DNA from: Allomyces macrogynus ATCC 38327
Taxonomy: Eukaryota; Blastocladiomycota; Blastocladiomycetes; Blastocladiales; Blastocladiaceae
Direction: 5' to 3'
DNA length: 63,054 nt
NCBI GenBank assembly: GCA_000151295.1
Contig: GG745379.1
Span: forward strand, 234,133 to 297,186
Shown piece by piece: positions 1 through 10,714 of this stretch. Position 1 is the first letter of the stretch. The number at the start of each line of letters is the position of its first letter. Made by a program: the position numbers and the translations under genes. The notes under the pieces were generated by a model, which had not been told where the DNA came from, made no database searches, and saw nothing but the letters and a program-made list of their open reading frames with translations.

Positions 1-966
1 GTCGGTGCGGCGACGGATTCAATCGCGGAAATGGGATCGGCGGGTGCGGCCACGCGGCGGGTTCGGGTCGCATTCGCGGATCGCTGAGTTGGTCTTGACA
101 ATTGCGAGCTGCGCGGCCTCGACCGGGTGGTCGCGCACCTTTGGCGTACGCGTGCGCGGCGGTCTGGATCAGGTTTGGGAGCGCGGCAAGCTAGCGACCG
201 GGGGAGCAACTGGTCAGGTCATGGGAGGGAACGAGGGAAGCGTGTTGGCGCGTACGTATTGCTGCTGGTTCCAGTAAAACTGGTACCGCAGTTCCTCGGG
301 CGACATGTCGAGTCCCGCAAGAATACACGAGTCCCGCAAGAATACACGGGCTCGAGTCGGGGCCGTAGCTCGACAGCGGCCACTGCGGCTTGTCGGTCGT
401 GAAGTCGCTGCGGATCATATCGGCGAGTTCGCTATGAAACGGACGCAAACGAACAGTGTGAGCACTCGAAAACCGCGAAACGACGGAAGATGAGAACGGA
501 ATGGCTGCGTACCGCACGTCCCTCGAGTTACGGTCCGGAACGCCATTGTCGTCAACGTATCCACCCCCACGGCCGTTGGCGTAACCACCACCTCGCCCAC
601 CACTGCCGTGACCGTCACGGCCGCCGCTGCGACCTCCACCTCGTCCACCGCCGCCGCCATGGTACTGGTTGCCGCCACCACCGCCATGGTACTGATTACT
701 GCCACCTCCTCCATGGTGCTGGCTGCTGCTGCTACTCCCACTGCCGCGGTACGATTGGTACCCGAACGGCGAGGCGTTGTAGCCCTGCGACGACGATTGT
801 GGGCTCGGGTGCAGATTCTTGCAGTTGGCGCCGAACCGGCAGTTGCCCTTGAGAAAATATTGGCTGCAAAAGAAGCGGGGTCAGGTTGGGGGTCATGTCG
901 CGCGCTACAATTTTTTGTCGGTGGTTGATGCTCGAGGGCCTACCAGACTTTTCGGCCGCCAGACAT
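1..966 (-). CDS. Nup42/AMO1-like CCCH zinc-finger nucleoporin (partial, frame broken)
   Basis: Exon 1 (966-944) reads MSGGRKVC. An 80-nt GT...AG intron (943-864) follows, and exon 2 starts at 863. The join completes a CCCH finger (C-x8-C-x5-C-x3-H) spanning VCQYFLKGNCRFGANCKNLH. Next come a Gly/Arg/Ser/His-rich low-complexity stretch and a block with KPQWPLSSYGP and, after a frame change, LDMSPEELRYQFYWNQQQY. In fungi the order CCCH finger, low-complexity region, then 'WPLSSYGP' and 'SPEELR' is typical of Nup42/AMO1-type nucleoporins, which act in mRNA export at the pore. The frame breaks because 19 nt are tandemly duplicated near 309-346. A further intron (donor GTACGC after QQQY, acceptor GCTAG) may follow; the 3' end lies at or beyond the left edge. 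Family call fairly firm; integrity of the reading frame in doubt. Confidence 0.7.
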
Positions 967-1478
967 CGCGGTTTGTTGGGAACACGGGCTGATGCTCGGT
1001 TGATTGCAGTGAGTTGGGCGTTGGTTGTGGTTACGATCGGTTGCACTGGGTCGGCGTCGGCGTTGCAGCAAGTTGGAGCAACGTGAGCAAGGTGAAGAAG
1101 AGCAGCTACAGACATGAATGAAGCAGTTTTGATCAGGTCACCACGAGATGACTTGGACCAAAACGCGACTCTGATCGCTCCATGCCGCTTTTCCCCAAAC
1201 GAAAGCTCGTCCGCGACGAAGCTGCTGCTTGTAAAGGACACACCATACGCTGATGTTCATGACGAAGAATGGCAACAATGATGGGAGCGTTGATCAGCGT
1301 TGATCAGACGAGGGCTGGCGGTCGTCACCAACATCTTTGCACAACCGTCCGCCGGTTTCTTCGTGCGAGTGTATATATTTACTGTACAAAACATCAACAC
1401 CAACAGCGATATCAATCGCGCCCAATCCAACAAGACGGCCCGCGCCCAACCGATCCTGTTGTCGCTCGCGCCCGCCGT
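967..1478. other. intergenic: Nup42-like promoter side / GNA1 3' side
   Basis: No coding signal was found. This stretch lies upstream of the Nup42-like start and downstream of the GNA1 stop (both minus strand), so it should hold the GNA1 3' UTR and the Nup42-like promoter. Confidence 0.4.
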
Positions 1479-2350
1479 CTACGACTTACTGTGGTACATG
1501 ACCATTTCCACCTCCTTTTTCGTGAACCCGCATTTTTCGTAGAAACCAATGTTGCCCTCGGAACAGTTGAGAATGGTTTTGTAGCTCCCGAGCTGCTTGG
1601 AAATGAAGACGAGCGCGGCAATGACCCTGATTTTGCAAGTAGAGGATGATCAGTCAGGAAATGAGAGCCGAGGAAGGCCCAGAAAGAAAACGGAAACGAA
1701 CCGCAAGCCGAGTTTCTTGCCGCGCTGGTTCGCGTCGACGACAATATCCTCAATATGGCCCACCTGTTCGAGTCGACGGGTGAAGAAGCATCAGTCAGTT
1801 ACAAGCGACGACTCCACTCGCGATCACCAAGGCAGGAAGCCGCACCTTGCCAAGCTCGTGGAGGAACTTGTGCTCGATCACAACGGTGCCCGCACCCACG
1901 ACCTTGCCGACGTTCGTGTCCTCGATGACGAGCGGGCAGTACGTGTCGTTGTGCTGTTGGAAGTAGGCAAATCGCGCTAGCGATGCAAACGAAACGGATG
2001 AGCTTAACATCACACCGCATCAATCAAACTCGAGCGAGACGATACGAACCGTTGAACGCGTCGCGCTCAATCGACCCGACTTCGGTCAGTTCGGCGAGCA
2101 GCTGCAGGTAACCCTTGTCAAAATCGGCGGCCTCGAGCGGGCGAATCACATAGCCATCAGGCAATGCGGCCTGAACGTCCGGGTCGATGAGGCTGGGCGG
2201 GAAGCATGCGGCGACAGCGGGCGCTTCTGCTGGTGCTGCTGGTGCTGCAGCATCAGCGACGGTCGGCGCGGCTTCAATGGCCAGCTGAGATGCGGAGCGC
2301 GACTTGGACTTGCTGCTGCCGCCGAGGATCTTGGACGAGGCGGCGCCCAT
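1479..2350 (-). CDS. GNA1: glucosamine-6-phosphate N-acetyltransferase
   Basis: Acetylates glucosamine-6-phosphate with acetyl-CoA on the route to UDP-GlcNAc, the precursor of chitin, N-glycans and GPI anchors. Four exons join in frame: 2350-2050, 1976-1846, 1763-1702 and 1626-1479, giving 213 residues. After a poorly conserved Ala/Ser-rich N-terminus of about 60 residues comes the GNAT fold: GYVIRPLEAADFDKGYLQLL, then YFQQHNDTYCPLVIEDTNVG, the VGHIEDIVVDANQRGKKLG stretch with the acetyl-CoA loop (Q-R-G-K-K-L-G), and LNCSEGNIGFYEKCGF at the end. The order and spacing match eukaryotic GNA1 throughout; the extra N-terminal tail (MGAASSK...) is unlike the short yeast enzyme. No frameshift seen. 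Confidence 0.93.
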
Positions 2351-3647
2351 GGTGCTGGTCGATCAAGGTGGAGCGTGTACGGAATCGGGAATGTCGTTGT
2401 CGACAGCCGAGTTGGGTGCCGGGTTGGTGGTTGACGGGGAGAAAGAGAGCCATCGGCGTAACGCTGGGTGATACATATTGTTGTCGGGTTCGGCCGGTGC
2501 GTGTTGGCGTGCCCATGCACGCGCGCGCAGCGTGGAAATTGTGTGCGCCACAGACGCGCCGCCGCAATGCGGTCGATGAGCAGCGCGTGTGTCGGCACGG
2601 CGCGAGCGAGGAGAGGTGGGGAGAAGCGGTGGGCAACGGCAGCCGCGGCGGCGCGAACGAAGGCGTGGACAAGCCGCGGCGTGCGCACGCCGTTGCCCTC
2701 GGTGGGCGCATGTTGTTGCCCTCGGCTGGCGCACGTTGTTGCCCTCGGTGGGCGCACGTTGTTGGCTCTGCCTGTGCACAGTGCAGGTGCCTGGGCGTTA
2801 CAGCACGTGCACTCTCTGAGAGCTCCCACGCTTCGGTATTTTATCTTGCAGTGCAGTGCGGTTTGCCGCGGTCGCCTCTTGCCTTTTCTTCCTCGAAAAT
2901 GAAAAAGCCATTGCTCGACGTATTGCTTTCGCGGAAGTGGAGCCGTTGGCCGGGGCGGTGGCCTGGATGGCATGCGTTGGTTGCTGTTGGATGAGCCGGT
3001 TCTGGTATGTATGAAGGGCCATGCTTTTCCTGGTCAACCCACTGCACACGTCGCCCACGGAAAAGTCGCCCTAGTCGCCAGGCGCCACGACGCGCAGAGC
3101 AAATTAACGATACTTTGCCGTGCCAACGCTGCACCGTCGCCGACCCGCCCGCACCAAGCTAGCCACTTGCTGCATTCGCGCCGCCACGACGCTGCGACCC
3201 CCCACGGCGCGCGCCCCGCCCCGCTTGGACCGCCCGACCCCCTGCGCTGCCAAGTGCCCAGCTCGGAACGCAACGCCAGCCAGCACCAACGTCGCCCGGC
3301 TCGCCCAGCTCCTATTCTGCCAGCCCCCGCGTCACGCCACGCCCGAGCGACCCGTCCGGCTGCCCCAGTGCCCGTCCCCGACGCGCGCCGCCCGTTCACG
3401 CATCCGCCGCCCCCGCAGTAACCCCTGGTGGGAACCCTCCACGCGCGCGCGCAACTCGCCTTTCAAGCGACGTCCCGGCTCCTGCGCCGCCACCACCACT
3501 CGCCGAGAGAGCTGTTCGACCCGACTATCCGGCTCCTGTCGCTCGCTGCTGCTCCTGCCGCGGCGGCTGCTCGTGCCCATTACGGACCGCCCCACTGCTT
3601 CCCATCGCGACCCTCGTTGGACCCCCTGACCTCCACGCTCGATCGCC
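2351..3647. other. intergenic between divergent GNA1 and CYRI
   Basis: About 1.3 kb without a gene I can support; the open frames here are GC-driven and show no family resemblance. It holds the promoters of GNA1 (minus) and CYRI (plus), plus a small minisatellite at 2692-2760. The 3120-3640 part is C-rich and pyrimidine-rich, as expected of a 5' leader. Confidence 0.4.
2692..2760. repeat. 23-bp minisatellite, three units
   Basis: Three near-identical tandem units begin with GTTGCCCTCGG at 2692, 2715 and 2738. Single-base differences separate the units. Lies in the GNA1/CYRI intergenic region. Confidence 0.8.
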
Positions 3648-5063
3648 ATGGGCCAACTGCTCGCCCTGCTCCTGCACCCGTCGGTGCCCGCACCGCCACC
3701 GCTCGTCGCCGTCGACTTGCTCAGTGCGTGTCCCACCCGCTGTGTACCCCCCACATTACACCCCCTGCTCCCGGCTTCGATCCCTGCATCTGCGTCCATT
3801 GGCTGATTGCAGGAGACCTCCTCTACCTCCATTCTAGACCCGGCCGTCACGCCCGACGAGCAGGAGCTTCTGGTCAATGTCCAGACGGTGCTCGACGAGG
3901 CCAGCACCATCTTGCGCGTGCTGAAAAACTACCATGGATGCGAGGACGTGATTCGCTCGGTACGCGCCCCAGCTCAATTCACCGATCACGCCTGCATGGA
4001 TCAGGAGGAAACTGACCCTCTCGTTCCTAGGCCATTTCATCCCCGGGGCAACAAACCGAGTCGGCCGCGTGGGACGCGGTCGTGCCGTGCGTCTTGCAGT
4101 TGCGCCAGATTTACGAGTACGCGCTCAAGATTGGTACGTTTGGCACGATCTCACCGCGAGATGCGTATCGCATCAAACTCATCCGGATCTCGGGGGGCAC
4201 CAACATGATTAGAGCAAGTCCTGCCGTCGATTCTCGAAGTGTTTTGTCGTGCGGGGCCCGACGGCCAAGTGGACGTGCAAAAGAACCTCGAGACTAACCA
4301 GGCCACGGCCAAAGCGTTTGCCGATATCGTGTCGTTTTCGTGGGAGTTTGACGACGTCAAGGTGCGTCGCGCGTCGCTGTTTCCCGCCTATTGGCCGGCT
4401 CCGCCGCTCCCGTACTGGTCTTTGTGCGTTGCTGACGTGTCGCCCCCCTCGTTCAGATGAGCAAACCGGCCATCCAAAACGACTTTTCGTACTACCGGCG
4501 CACGCTTCAGCGCACGCGCGCGCTGATCCCCGGCGCGCCCAACGCGACTGGCCCGGGCCCGATCCCCGTGGGGGACGAGTTGGCGAACCGCATGTCGCTG
4601 TTCTACGCGTACCCGTCGCCGTTCCTCAAGCTGATCACGGATACGGTCACGCAGCACGTCGGGCAGCACCACGTGCAGGTGGCGGTGGCCAATTACTTGA
4701 TGCTGATTGCGGGCGTGTGCCATAATGCCGTGAACACGCAGTCGTCGGTCCCGGCGCTGTTTGCGCTGCGCGTCATGACTTCGTGCTTGGTCATGTATGA
4801 CCATATTCATCCTGTCGGGCTTTTCCCGAAGAACTCGGAGACCAATGTGCGTACTGGGATGCGTTCAAGAGGGTGGGAGGCGAGTGGGGAACTGATGCGC
4901 TGATTCCAATCTGTAGGTGCGGCTGTTCATTCGCACGATCCAGACGCACGGCGGCGCGTCGTCGGCGACACTGCTCAACTCGCTGCGGTACTCGAGTAAA
5001 ACGTTCAACAATGCCGACGTGCCAAAGGTGACCAAGGCGCTGTTTGAAGGGTCGTTGGCGTAA
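3648..5063 (+). CDS. CYRI / FAM49 family Rac1-binding protein
   Basis: CYRI proteins (FAM49, DUF1394) bind active Rac1 and restrain the SCAR/WAVE complex, limiting Arp2/3-driven protrusion. The start MGQLLALLL keeps the Gly2 that is myristoylated in animal CYRI. Exons 2-6 are 3813-3959, 4031-4133, 4213-4361, 4457-4846 and 4917-5063, all joining in frame; the donor of exon 1 is not settled (GTG after codon 12 or GTACCC near 3747). Family landmarks in order: VLDEASTILRVLKNYHGCED, AWDAVVPCVLQLRQIYEYAL, SFSWEFDDVKMSKPAIQNDF, SYYRRTL, ELANRMSLFYA, LRVMTSCLVMYDHIHPVG and LLNSLRYSSKTFNN. The length of about 330 residues is normal. Identification rests on these blocks, which are diagnostic. Confidence 0.92.
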
Positions 5064-5801
5064 AACCCATTTCGTTTGCTTGTTGTGCTGCCGTTTGGTT
5101 TCTTGTTTTCTCCCGTGCCGTCGACCCTCGGTGCACTGGGAGGGGCGGCGTGCGTTCTTTATTTTTTTTGTCTTCTGGTTCTTCATTGGTTTCGACCTTG
5201 TTTCTTTCCTCGCGCCGTTTCCCGACCCATTGACCGACGGCTCCGTCTCCTCTCCTCCTCTACCACTTCTGCATCACGGTTTGGCGCGCGCATGCTCTTT
5301 GTCGTCGCCCGTCGTCTTTTGTTTTCGATGCGTTTGCGTTTGGTTGGGTCGGCGGTTGCCACGGCGGTTCTGTTTTCCCCCAAGAGTACCTACTTTCATT
5401 GCCCCCCACCCCCCCTCCCCCGCTGACCTCGTTGTCGCGACTCGGACCGTGCTCGCCGTGCACCAGCTCGCCGGCGTGCGCGTGGCGGAGCGTCGTTCCC
5501 TGCCAGTGCGGCCAAAATCGTGTCTCCCACTGGTGTGGCGAGACGCGCGTTGACGCCGTGATGCCACACGGCGTGCCTACCGCGTGAGCGCAGGTGATCT
5601 CGAGTTTTCTGCAAATCATCAGCTTGGCGATCGGCCTTGCCGCACATCACCATCGACAGGCGCGCTTCACCAGCACCGCGACGACGACGACGCCAGCGAC
5701 ACCAAAGACGACGAGCACGCCGACCTGCACTTGCTGCATCCCGCGCCCGCGACAGCCCTCACTATTTGCACGCCCGAAACCAAGCACCGATTGTTGCCGC
5801 C
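5064..5801. other. intergenic CYRI-ETFA
   Basis: No gene found. Long pyrimidine-rich stretches around 5150-5440 suggest 3' UTR and promoter/leader sequence for the downstream ETFA gene on the same strand. Confidence 0.35.
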
Positions 5802-7048
5802 ATGTACTCGCTTGCTCGCCCCCTGACCGCCGTTGCCGCGCGCTCGGTACGGTCAAGCATGCTGTGATGTGTGGATGGGTCGGGGAACGGGCACGCTGTG
5901 CTGGCCATGGCGACGCGCGCCCAGTTAGTTGGCAATGGCGCTGGCAGTGCTTAACCACTACATCGCGCCATGCTATGGCCGCCATCCCTGCCCGTGGCAT
6001 CCCTGCCCCGTCCACCAGCGACCACCCCAACACGGCCACCCCGCTAACCTGCCCCCTTCTCCCCACCCAGGCCGCCCGCACCTTCGCCTCGGCCGCCGGC
6101 ACGACCCTCGTCGTCGTCGAGCACAAGAACGGCGCCCTTCTCCCCGCGACCCTGCACGCCCTCACCGCCGCCAAGCAGCTCGGCGGGTCGATCACCGCCG
6201 TGATCCCGGCCGCCGACACTGCGTCCGCGACCCCCATCGTCGACGCCATGCAGCAGCACGCGCCGTCGGCGATCCTGGTGGCCACGCACTCGGCGCTCGC
6301 CAAGCCGGCGGTCGCTGAAATCGTGGCCCCGCTCGTGGCCAAGGCTGCCGAAACGTCGGGCGCGACGCACATTGTCGCGGCGCACTCGAGCTGGGGCAAG
6401 AACGTGATTCCGCGCGTCGCTGCGCTGTTGGATGTTTCGGCGGTCTCGGACGCGGTCGCGATTGTCGCAGAGGATACGTTCACGCGTCCCATCTTCGCGG
6501 GGAATGCGCTGGCCACGGTCAAGGCGACCGATAAGGTCAAGGTTGTGACCGTGCGCCCGACGGCGTTTGAGCCGTCCGTGGCCACGGGGACGCCGGCGGG
6601 CGCGCCCGTCTCAGAGGTGGCGGCGGATGCGGCCACCGCTACGGAATTTGTCAAGGAAGACATTGTCAAGTCCGACCGGCCCGAACTGGACGCGGCCAAG
6701 ATCGTGGTCGCGGGCGGCCGTGCGCTCAAGTCGGCCGAGAACTTCCAGATTCTCTACGACTTGGCCGACAAGTTGGGGAACGCTGCGGTCGGTGCGTCGC
6801 GCGCCGCCGTGGATGCCGGGTACGCCGATAACTCGCTGCAGATTGGGCAGACGGGCAAAGTGATTGCGCCGCAGCTGTACATCGGGGCCGGGATTTCGGG
6901 CGCGATTCAGCATTTGGCCGGGATGAAGGATTCCAAAGTGATCGTCGCCATCAACAAGGATCCGGAGGCCCCGATTTTCGCGGTCGCGGATTACGGGCTC
7001 GAGGCTGACTTGTTTGAGGCGGTGCCGGAGATGACGCAGAAGCTGTAA
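5802..7048 (+). CDS. electron transfer flavoprotein subunit alpha, mitochondrial
   Basis: The alpha subunit of ETF carries FAD and passes electrons from acyl-CoA and other matrix dehydrogenases to ETF-quinone oxidoreductase. Exon 1 (5802-5846) encodes MYSLARPLTAVAARS, a basic amphipathic mitochondrial presequence. A 224-nt intron, long for this window, ends in CACCCAG, and exon 2 is 6071-7048, for 340 residues in total. The N-terminal half has TLVVVEHKNGALLPATLHAL and VAAHSSWGKNVIPRVAALLD. The C-terminal FAD domain has KIVVAGGRALKSAENFQILY, GASRAAVDAGY, QIGQTGKVIAPQLYIGAGIS, GAIQHLAGMKDSKVIVAINK and DPEAPIFAVADYGLEADLF. All conserved FAD-binding blocks are present and the length is typical. 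Confidence 0.95.
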
Positions 7049-7815
7049 GAGCACGGAGCGTACAAGGAGGGGAAAGGAGGAGGTGGAGGATTGGATGGTG
7101 TTGGTTTGTTGTAGCTCACGCGGCGCGACGTCGCGATTTGGTGCGGCGCGCTCGGTCCGTTCACGGCCGTTTTTTGGTCGTGATGGTGGACCGGTGGGCT
7201 CGTCTGCCGCCGACGGGCGCTCGCGTTGGATGTCGTTTATCTATACAGTCTACATAGTCGTTGCTCGATCGCTTTTGCAGACGGTGCAGTGTCAGCACCG
7301 AAAGTTGGGTCAAAGAACATGGTTTTCAAGTGTCAGTGTGCAAAAGTCATGGATCGGTTGCGTGTGCAAGGCAAAAGAAACTCTGGCTCGACAACCAACA
7401 CCAGCTGTAGCCGTATGTAGCCGCCCTGCTTCTCCCTCACCACCGTCCCCGTCGCCAATAGCATCAGCGCGACGTCGACTAAGGCCGACACTGCTCGCAA
7501 CACTTGCGCGCGACCACGGCTGCGACTGTCGCCAGCATCGAACGGGAGTCGACCAAATGCACCGTCGAGCAATCCCGTGCGCCACCTCCAGCAAGCAAAC
7601 ACCGACTCCACCGCTCACCTCGCACCAAGATTGTTCGAGAACAACCGATTAGGACGAATTACGCCCCCTCGATTACCGTGCAACCTGAGGCCAAACGCGC
7701 TCTTCCCGCCCAATATCCAGTCGTTTTCTGGCGCTGCTCGTCGAACCGACCTCGACAAAGCGCTCTAGTCGACTGTGAACCTCGCCTTGCCGCACATTGC
7801 AAGCGCTCTACCGCC
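7049..7815. other. intergenic
   Basis: No coding sequence supported. Contains the ETFA 3' end and the promoter/leader of the plus-strand gene at 7816. Confidence 0.35.
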
Positions 7816-9088
7816 ATGCCTGACGCCGACGATACGTCGTCGGTCCTGTCGACGACCGTGCTTATTGTGATTGTCGCCGTGGCCGTCGTGGTTGTGGTCG
7901 GAGTACGATCTGCCCCGCGTTCCAGCCTCTGCGATGTGGACAATTATCTCTGACTTCTACTCTTTTCCATAGTTCACGACCCTCGTCTGCATTCTCCTCC
8001 GGAGACGCCGCCTGCAACGCGCCGGACCGACCAAGGACGACCACGAATCCGCGCCGCCATCGCTCACGCACCTCGGCGCGACCAACGCCTCGCAATCGAA
8101 CCTGCACCTCGTCGCGCACGACCACGCCGCCGCACCTTCATCTGCCCCTGAAGAATTTGTCGCTGCAACGGCCCCACCGGCGGAGCCCGCCAACAACGAC
8201 GACGACGACCGGTCCTCGACCCACACCGAATCGGCCTCCGACCTCGACCCGCGACGCATCACCGCGTGGTCCGTGCCCCTCTCGGACCTCGATGTCCTCG
8301 CAACCCACGGGTACTCGGCGGCCACCTTAACCACGGCCCTCGCGCAACACGCGCAGCGCAGTAAATCGCTCGGCCAGATGCTCGTCCGCCACGCGACCCG
8401 TCGTGGTCTGCTCGACTCGGTCACGGCCTCTGCCGTCCGGGCCGTCGCTGCGCTCTTACCCACGGCCACGGCGCGCCGGCGACTCCGGACCGCGTGGACG
8501 CCGGCGGAAGTGGCCGCGTCCCTCGGCGGCCGGATCGCGCAACGCGTGTTCACGACGCTGAAAGACCAGTCGCCCGTGACGAAGCCGCGTCCCGGGTCCG
8601 GGGGCGGGTTCGATGATGTTCCTGCGGGCGCCGCGTCGATTGCGCGCGCGGACTTGCTCGTATTTCATCGCGCGACCGCCGGTGATTCGGAAACGGCGGG
8701 GGTTTTGCCCGACCGGTGGGCCGCGGTCCTTGACCCACTGCACGCGGCGGTCCTCGCGGACTTGGACGCACTGGGCGTGCCGGTGAAGTCCTCGGCCGAG
8801 ACGGCGATCCGCGCATTGGCGGTCCATGCGGTCTATGTGCACCTGGTGCATACGGTCGTGAACCGGCAGTGGGAGTTGCGTTTTGGTGCGCCGGGGGAGG
8901 TGTTTGATGCACGCCGGATGATGCGGGAGGCGAGGTTGGTGAGCGAGGACAGTGGGAGTGAAGTGAGTGTGGGGACGGACCGGTTGCGTGTCGCGTTTGC
9001 GGTCGCGCCGGGGATCGATGAGCCGTGGGGGAGCACGGGGGAGGCGTTGGTCAAGATGCATGTGGTGTGTTATGACGAGGTGGTGTGA
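7816..9088 (+). CDS. unknown single-pass membrane protein
   Basis: I do not recognise this family. Exon 1 (7816-7902) and exon 2 (7973-9088) join in frame to give 400 residues. Residues about 9-35 form one hydrophobic segment (STTVLIVIVAVAVVVVVG, then FTTLVCILL) followed at once by RRRRLQR, so the predicted topology is a short outside N-terminus and a large cytosolic domain. An acidic Ser/Ala/Asp linker (about 45-105) leads to a mostly helical domain (WSVPLSDLDVLATHGYSAAT, VLDPLHAAVLADLDALG, AVHAVYVHLVHTVVNRQWEL). No catalytic motif seen. The start has a good context (ACCGCCATGC). Single-copy hypothetical; coding status is well supported by the long in-frame exon and third-position GC. Confidence 0.75.
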
Positions 9089-9349
9089 GAGAGGTGGTGG
9101 TTGGTGGCGTGTTTGTACAGCTCATTGAGTTTTTGCTCAGTCGGTGCTCGATTTGTTGCCCCAGTTCCTCGACTCTTTTGTTCCCACTTCTCTCTCCCTT
9201 GATCCTTTCTTGCGTCGTACATCAATCATATACCAGTGCCATGAACACCCGAATGGTCCGACGCGCCAGTCCCGTCTTGCCCTCCTCTTTCCATCAGTCC
9301 GAACCGCGCCAGCGCCCATCGTGTCCACCCTTCCACCTCGTCAGTCGCC

Positions 9350-10714
9350 CTACTTTCTCAGCGTCGGCACGACACTTGGCGGCTTACTCAACGACGGCAC
9401 ATTACTCGGCGATTTCGCCAGCGTCGGCACCGCGAGTGCCGCCGACTTGTTGGCGACAAACGCCTGTTTCGCGCCCTCCTTGAGCACTTCGCGCCCGAGT
9501 TCCGACTGCGCGACACCATGAATCGCCTCGGTGCGGACCGACCGCATCGACATGCCCTTGGAGCGGTAGTAGGACGTGACCTACATGGATCGGGGGTCGT
9601 GAGTCGTGGGGCGAGGAGCGGGGGAGGGGGAAAGGCGTCGGTACCTCCTTGAGCACCCACAGGCCCGCAATTGCCTCGAGCCCGAGGCAGGCGGCCGAGA
9701 TGAGGCAGAAGACGCCCGAGACGGCGTTGGTGCCAAGCATTTCCATGGCCACGATCATGCCGGCGCCGCCCCATCCGGGCATCCCGATGGCGAGGACGGC
9801 CATGGCGCCGAGGTGGAACGCGAAGCTACCGATGAGCGTGTCAGTGTCTCATGCGGTGCGTTGAGGGAGGTAGAGGAAGTCGCGTTGTGGACGTACTTGA
9901 AGAAGAAGAAGAAGAACCGCAACGACTTGTCGTCACGCACGCCGTCGTAGAGCTGCTTGTACCAGAAACTCCACGACACGGGGATCCCAATCGACATGAT
10001 CAGAAAGGACATGCCGAATTGCGACCCGCCATTGGAACCTTTGGTCACGAGCGTCGTGAAGCATGCGAGGCTAATGGAATCGGGGGGGGGGGGGGGGGTC
10101 AATGCGGCGCACAAACCGGTGGAGAAGGCCAAGACTGCGTGGTACCAGTTGAAAAAATAGGTCCAGACGCAAAACAGCCAGAGAAAGTAGGCGCGCTTGA
10201 CTAAATCGACAATCGTCAGCAATTCGGCCGTACACTTCGCACACTGCGCCAGCGTAACGTACCGAGCGGCTTCCCCGTGTCCGGAATCTCCTTGTCGATA
10301 TCGTGGTAGACGAGCGGGCGGAATTTCGGGAAATTCGGCTGCCGACCCAAGAACTCGCCAATCTTGTCTTCTTGCAATCGCAACTGCGCCTCGCGCGCGG
10401 CCAGTTGCTGCTCGCGCCGCTCCAGCTCGTGCATGCGGTACCGCAGCGCGGCTTCGGCGGCTGACTACCGAGTGGAAGGTGGGGGGGGGGGGGGGGGGGT
10501 CAGGAAGAAGCTGAAGGAGGAGCGAAGGGGAGGGAAGGAGGAGTACCTCGGCCGGGGCTTCAGTCGACGCGCCGCCCCATGGGATCGTGTTCTCGACAGC
10601 TTGTCCGTAGCCCTACAGAAGTCGATGGGTCCGGGCCATGAATAAAGGCTCGGAATGGCGACGGAGCGGGCAAGAGACGACACGAACGGCGCCGAATGGG
10701 TTTTGGAGGGACAT
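9350..10714 (-). CDS. secretory carrier-associated membrane protein (SCAMP)
   Basis: SCAMPs are four-helix proteins of recycling endosomes, trans-Golgi and plasma membrane that bind EH-domain proteins through NPF motifs. Exon 1 (10714-10688) encodes MSLQNPFGA with an NPF. Exon 2 is 10612-10547. Exon 3 starts at 10464 and carries the coiled coil (YRMHELERREQQLAAREAQL, then RLQEDKIGEFLGRQPNFPKF) and the pre-membrane VYHDIDKEIP. Membrane exons end at 10113, then 10070-9897, 9825-9645 and 9580-9350. They hold RAYFLWLFCVWTYFFNWYHA, SWSFWYKQLYDGVRDDKSLR, a poly-Phe run, VLAIGMPGWGGAGMIVAMEM and a C-terminal tail. Near 10256 the frame must shift by one base to continue (KPLG into VTLAQCAKCTAELLTIV); no intron explains it, so it is either an assembly error or a lesion. 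Two introns contain long G/C homopolymers. Confidence 0.88.
10082..10098. repeat. poly-G run (C-tract in SCAMP intron)
   Basis: An uninterrupted run of about 17 G on the plus strand, inside the SCAMP intron just upstream (transcript sense) of the acceptor ATTAG. On the transcript it is a C-tract that extends the polypyrimidine tract. Confidence 0.9.
10482..10498. repeat. second poly-G run (C-tract in another SCAMP intron)
   Basis: Another run of about 17 G, again in a SCAMP intron and again directly before the 3' splice site (TCGGTAG). The two runs sit in equivalent positions of different introns of one gene. Confidence 0.9.

Noticed and set aside
2692..2760. CRISPR-like short repeats
   Set aside because: Units are directly adjacent with no spacers, and the DNA is eukaryotic.
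5647..6729. 360-codon open frame antisense to ETF alpha
   Set aside because: Shadow of the conserved ETF alpha exon.
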